A stretch of 64,000 nt of DNA from UA16 sp905478895 (GTDB taxonomy: Bacteria > Bacteroidota > Bacteroidia > Flavobacteriales_D > Sanyastnellaceae). The notes below the pieces were generated by a model. It saw only the letters and a program-made list of their open reading frames with translations. It made no database searches and was not told the origin of the DNA. The stretch spans positions 1 through 64,000 of the forward strand of contig CALSQO010000001.1 of the NCBI GenBank assembly GCA_943788495.1, in the 5' to 3' direction. This document shows positions 60,765-64,000 of the stretch, in pieces. The position numbers were made by a program, and so were the translations under genes. How positions within the stretch are numbered: the stretch's first letter is position 1; each line of letters opens with the position of its first letter.

Positions 60765-63491
60765 ATGGACCCTTTAGATTTCATCAGCCAAGCTGAACCT
60801 CAGGCGCTGGAACAACTGTATCAACAGTACCGAAACAATCCGGAATCCGTTGACGAAAGTTGGCGTTTGTTTTTCAAAGGATTTGATCTTGCTACCGCCT
60901 CTTACGGCGAGGATGCTGCCACGCCGCAAACCCAAAAGGAATTCCAAGTCATCGGTCTGATCCAGGCATATCGGGAACGCGGTCATCTGTTTACGAAAAC
61001 AAACCCCGTGCGGGCGAGACGGTTGTACGAACCGGATTTGGGTTTGTCCCATTTTGGTCTTTCGGAGGGAGACTTGAATACTGTTTTTCAGGCCGGAACC
61101 CAAGTTGGATTGGGCCCAGCCACGTTGAAGTCGATTGTGGATCATCTCCAAGAAACCTATTGCCACAGCATCGGCATTGAGTACGTGATGATCCAAGATG
61201 TCGAGCGGCAGGCATGGGTGCGGGAACACATCGAACTGGCAAATCGCCCGCGGATCGGGCTAGCAGATCGAATTCAGATTTTGAAAAAACTCTCGCAAGC
61301 CACTCTGTTTGAGGAGTTTTTGCAAAAGAAATTTGTTGGTCAAAAGCGGTTCTCACTCGAAGGCGGTGAGAGTTTGATTGCTGCATTGGATGCGGTTGTT
61401 GAATCCGGCACCGAGCAGGGAGTAGAAGAAGTCTTTATTGGGATGGCCCACCGCGGCAGGCTCTCAACCTTGGCCCACATCTTGGGCAAACCGTACGAAG
61501 AGATATTCTGTGAGTTTGAGGGCAAAGCGTACGATGACGATGGGGAGTTTGACGGCGATGTCAAATACCATTTGGGGTATTCACGGACGCAACAGGCGGA
61601 CAGTGGGAAGTCGGTTTCGATTTCGTTGGCGCCCAATCCCTCTCACCTCGAGGCCGTTGGACCAGTAGTGGAAGGATTGACCCGCGCGCGGATTGATGCG
61701 ACAGGAGGAAACGCGAACCGGGTTTTGCCCATTTTGATTCACGGTGATGCGGCGATGTCCGGTCAAGGTGTAGTATACGAAGTGGCCCAGATGGCGCAGT
61801 TGGACGGCTACCATACAGGTGGGACCGTCCACATCGTGGTCAACAACCAAGTTGGTTTTACCACCAATTATTTGGACGGAAGAAGCTCTATTTATTGCAC
61901 AGATGTGAGTAAGGTGACTCAATCCCTCACGTTCCATGTCAATGCGGACGATGCGGAAGCAGTCGTGCAGGTGATGCGAATTGCGCTTGCATACCGCCAA
62001 CGCTGGAATCGGGACGTTTACATTGATTTGTTGGGCTACCGAAAATACGGACACAACGAAGGCGATGAGCCGATGTTCACGCAACCGCAGTTGTACAAAG
62101 CCATTGCAAAACATCCGAATCCGCTTCAGATTTACATAGATCGATTGATTTCGGATGGCAGCATGGAAGCTGAACAAGTGGAATCCATCAGGAGCGAGCA
62201 GCATCAATTGATGGAACGCGCCTACGAGAGCGCCCAGAAACGCAAGGTGTCGCAAGTGGAAGATTTCTTGGGTGATTTGTGGAAGGGTTATAAAGCGGCA
62301 GACGAGAAAGCGTTGGCTTTGACGCCGAAGACCAACGTTACAGAGAAAAAATTGCGGGCACTCGCCATAGCCATGTCGACTTTGCCAGAGCACAAGAAAA
62401 TATATCGGAAGGTCCAACGCTTGATGAGGGATCGGCTGAAGATGGTGGAGGAAGATCGTTTGGATTGGGCCATGGGTGAATTGCTCGCTTACGCCACTTT
62501 GCTCGTGGAAGGACACCCCGTTCGCATCAGCGGCCAGGATGTGGAACGCGGCACGTTCTCACACCGTCACGCCGTGGTCAAAACAGAGGACAGCGAGGAG
62601 GAAATCATTCCACTCAACCTCCTGAGCAAAGACCAAGCACATCTCACGATTTACAACAGCCTGTTGAGCGAATACGCGGTGGCTGGATTTGACTATGGAT
62701 ATGCCTTTGCGACGCCGAATGGATTGACAATTTGGGAAGCCCAATTTGGCGATTTCAATAACGGTGCTCAGATTTTATTTGATCAATTTTTGAGTGCAGC
62801 AGAAGACAAATGGCGCACAATGAACGGCCTGACATTGCTGTTGCCGCATGGCTATGAGGGAATGGGTTCTGAACACAGCTCCGGTCGCATGGAACGTTTC
62901 TTGCAATTGGGCAATGGGGAGAACATGTTTGTTTGCAACATCACAGAACCAGCCAATTATTTTCACTTATTGCGCCGGCAAGTGAAGCCGAAATACCGCA
63001 AGCCACTTGTGGTTTTCACCCCGAAGAAATTGCTGCGGTACCCCAAGGCGGTTTCTACGCTCAACGCAATGGCGACGGGCGGATTTCAAAAAGTGCTGGA
63101 TGATCCGCGGATGTCACAAGCCTCGGATGCGAAAAAGGTGGATACGGTGGTCCTTTGCTCTGGAAAGATTTATTACGATATGCTCGAGCGTTTGGAGGAG
63201 AATCCAGCCTCCAATTTAGCGTTTGTCCGGGTCGAACAAATCCATCCCCTTCCAGAAATAGAATTAGCGGCGGTAGTCAAGAAATATGGCATCGAGGCCA
63301 ATTACGTTTGGGTGCAAGAAGAACCGAAGAACATGGGTGCTTGGTCATTCATGCTTCAAAACTTTACTGCGGTGCCACTCAGTGTAATCTCGAGGAGTAG
63401 GAGTGCCAGTCCCGCATCCGGCTCGTCAGAATTGCACAAAATCCGGCAGGAGGCCATATTGGATGAGGTTTTTGCGCATGGCAACGGTTGA
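60765..63491 (+). CDS. sucA: 2-oxoglutarate dehydrogenase E1 component
   Basis: Thiamine-diphosphate enzyme that decarboxylates 2-oxoglutarate and transfers the succinyl group to lipoyl-E2 in the TCA cycle. The 908 residues start with the E2-binding-type region YQQYRNNPESVDESWRLFF. The catalytic core has RFSLEGGESLIAALDAVV, GMAHRGRLSTLAHILGKP, HLGYSRTQ, APNPSHLEAVGPVVEG, the TPP motif HGDAAMSGQGVVYEVAQ and NNQVGFTTN. The transketolase-like half has RGTFSHRHAV and LPHGYEGMGSEHSSGRMERFLQL. All core motifs are intact. The partner E2 gene begins 87 bases downstream. Confidence 0.97.
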   Translation: MDPLDFISQAEPQALEQLYQQYRNNPESVDESWRLFFKGFDLATASYGEDAATPQTQKEFQVIGLIQAYRERGHLFTKTNPVRARRLYEPDLGLSHFGLSEGDLNTVFQAGTQVGLGPATLKSIVDHLQETYCHSIGIEYVMIQDVERQAWVREHIELANRPRIGLADRIQILKKLSQATLFEEFLQKKFVGQKRFSLEGGESLIAALDAVVESGTEQGVEEVFIGMAHRGRLSTLAHILGKPYEEIFCEFEGKAYDDDGEFDGDVKYHLGYSRTQQADSGKSVSISLAPNPSHLEAVGPVVEGLTRARIDATGGNANRVLPILIHGDAAMSGQGVVYEVAQMAQLDGYHTGGTVHIVVNNQVGFTTNYLDGRSSIYCTDVSKVTQSLTFHVNADDAEAVVQVMRIALAYRQRWNRDVYIDLLGYRKYGHNEGDEPMFTQPQLYKAIAKHPNPLQIYIDRLISDGSMEAEQVESIRSEQHQLMERAYESAQKRKVSQVEDFLGDLWKGYKAADEKALALTPKTNVTEKKLRALAIAMSTLPEHKKIYRKVQRLMRDRLKMVEEDRLDWAMGELLAYATLLVEGHPVRISGQDVERGTFSHRHAVVKTEDSEEEIIPLNLLSKDQAHLTIYNSLLSEYAVAGFDYGYAFATPNGLTIWEAQFGDFNNGAQILFDQFLSAAEDKWRTMNGLTLLLPHGYEGMGSEHSSGRMERFLQLGNGENMFVCNITEPANYFHLLRRQVKPKYRKPLVVFTPKKLLRYPKAVSTLNAMATGGFQKVLDDPRMSQASDAKKVDTVVLCSGKIYYDMLERLEENPASNLAFVRVEQIHPLPEIELAAVVKKYGIEANYVWVQEEPKNMGAWSFMLQNFTAVPLSVISRSRSASPASGSSELHKIRQEAILDEVFAHGNG

Positions 63492-63578
63492 GAAGTCATT
63501 TTCTGCGGTCACCCATATATGGAGGATCCGTTGTTAATTGCAGGATATAGGAGCGATCAAAAAACAATTTGAATAGCG

Positions 63579-64000
63579 ATGTCAAAGCTAGAAATGAAAG
63601 TCCCCAGTCCAGGGGAGTCCATCAGTGAAGTTGAAATTGCAACCTGGCTTGTTTCCGACGGTGATTATGTCGAAAAAGACCAAGCCATCGCCGAAGTAGA
63701 TTCAGACAAGGCGACACTCGAGCTGCCGGCTGAAGAGGCGGGCATCATTACGCTGAAAGCCGAGGAAGGCGACACGGTTGAAGTGGGTGCTGTTTGTTGC
63801 TTGATTGACACGTCTGCGAAGGCACCGGCAGGCAAGCCCAAGCAGCCGGCGCCAGCACCGGCGGCTGTATCTTCCGCTCCTAAACCGATGCCGACTGTTG
63901 CGGCGGTGGCTCCTGCACCGGCAAAAGCGCATGCGGACAAGCATCCTTCGCCGGCCGCACGCAAAATGATGTCGGAAAACGGGATTTCACCGGCTCAAGT
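63579..64000 (+). CDS. sucB: Dihydrolipoyllysine succinyltransferase (E2), partial at right edge
   Basis: N-terminal part of the E2 of the 2-oxoglutarate dehydrogenase complex, open for 140 codons from the ATG at 63579 to the window end. A complete lipoyl domain (about 4-80) is present: VPSPGESISEVEIATW, and the lipoylated Lys44 in EVDSDKATLELP. A proline-alanine linker (about 88-120) follows, then the beginning of the peripheral subunit-binding domain, SPAARKMMSENGI. The catalytic domain lies beyond the window. The order sucA-sucB supports the 2-oxoglutarate rather than pyruvate complex. Confidence 0.93.
   Translation, partial: MSKLEMKVPSPGESISEVEIATWLVSDGDYVEKDQAIAEVDSDKATLELPAEEAGIITLKAEEGDTVEVGAVCCLIDTSAKAPAGKPKQPAPAPAAVSSAPKPMPTVAAVAPAPAKAHADKHPSPAARKMMSENGISPAQ

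Noticed and set aside
61581..62516. 311-codon open frame on the minus strand
   Set aside because: Antisense to the catalytic region of sucA and without family similarity.
63513..63522. Palindrome CCATATATGG between sucA and sucB, considered as a regulatory site
   Set aside because: Chance expectation is high for this length and no repeat or promoter element is aligned with it.
1..64000. Mobile elements, CRISPR arrays, tRNA and rRNA genes
   Set aside because: No transposase, integrase, terminal repeats, regularly spaced repeats, tRNA-like cloverleaf or rRNA sequence was seen; intergenic gaps are too short for most of these.

Overview
The window looks like ordinary chromosome from a member of the Bacteroidota, probably a Flavobacteriales-like or Cryomorphaceae/Schleiferiaceae-like lineage. 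The evidence is the gene content: families largely confined to that phylum (DUF2480, DUF6427, DUF4271, DUF6089, lamin-tail proteins), the block hemD-rnpA-S41 peptidase beside DUF4271, and the block CBS-nadK-DUF6089-uppS-bamA-OmpH-OmpH-murI. Shine-Dalgarno sequences are mostly absent, and several genes are preceded by TAnnTTTG-like -7 elements typical of the phylum. Base composition is close to balanced, higher in GC than most Flavobacteriia. I see no rRNA, tRNA, insertion sequence, phage gene or CRISPR array. Genes are packed tightly and no gene-free stretch exceeds about 160 bases.

Layout. 1-9.6 kb, mostly minus strand: a lipoprotein cut by the left edge, polA, DUF2480, dxs, purQ, a DUF6427-like membrane protein, a short membrane protein on the plus strand, and purD. 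9.7-13.1 kb: a GT2-GT9 fusion glycosyltransferase converging on an O-antigen ligase-like protein. 13.1-20.1 kb, minus: S41 protease, rnpA, hemD, DUF4271 and a large secreted lamin-tail protein. 20.2-26.3 kb: asd, a TonB-dependent receptor, and metG converging on it. 26.4-33.6 kb, one plus-strand run: LD-carboxypeptidase, kbl, an FAD oxidoreductase, a GbsR-type regulator, then a YfiR-like protein, a TPR protein and a HAMP-SpoIIE phosphatase. 33.7-37.9 kb: UspA, ClC channel, hydrolase, pdxJ. 37.9-45.9 kb, plus: the CBS-to-murI envelope operon. 45.9-55.7 kb, minus: gamma-carbonic anhydrase, a divergent ComM, gmhA, a dsbD with a doubled sensor domain, yhhQ, tilS, pabB, lpd. 55.8-64 kb, plus: MMPL/RND exporter, rfbA, polyprenyl synthase, a small unknown protein, sucA, and sucB cut by the right edge.

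How the genes fit together. A large share serves the cell envelope: undecaprenyl phosphate (dxs, uppS, polyprenyl synthase), peptidoglycan (murI, LD-carboxypeptidase, asd), LPS sugars and assembly (gmhA, rfbA, GT fusion, ligase), outer-membrane biogenesis (bamA, two OmpH/Skp) and periplasmic redox (dsbD). The rest is central metabolism (sucA, sucB, lpd, purine, PLP, NAD kinase) and information processing (polA, metG, rnpA, tilS).

The parts that depart from routine are the YfiR-TPR-SpoIIE signalling module, the GT2-GT9 fusion, the DsbD with two tandem alpha domains, a ComM relative with a degenerate N-terminal domain, and a perfect-stem hairpin between the two OmpH genes. I did not find a clearly new defence or mobile system. 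Functions are assigned from motifs and family knowledge; no database search was run.
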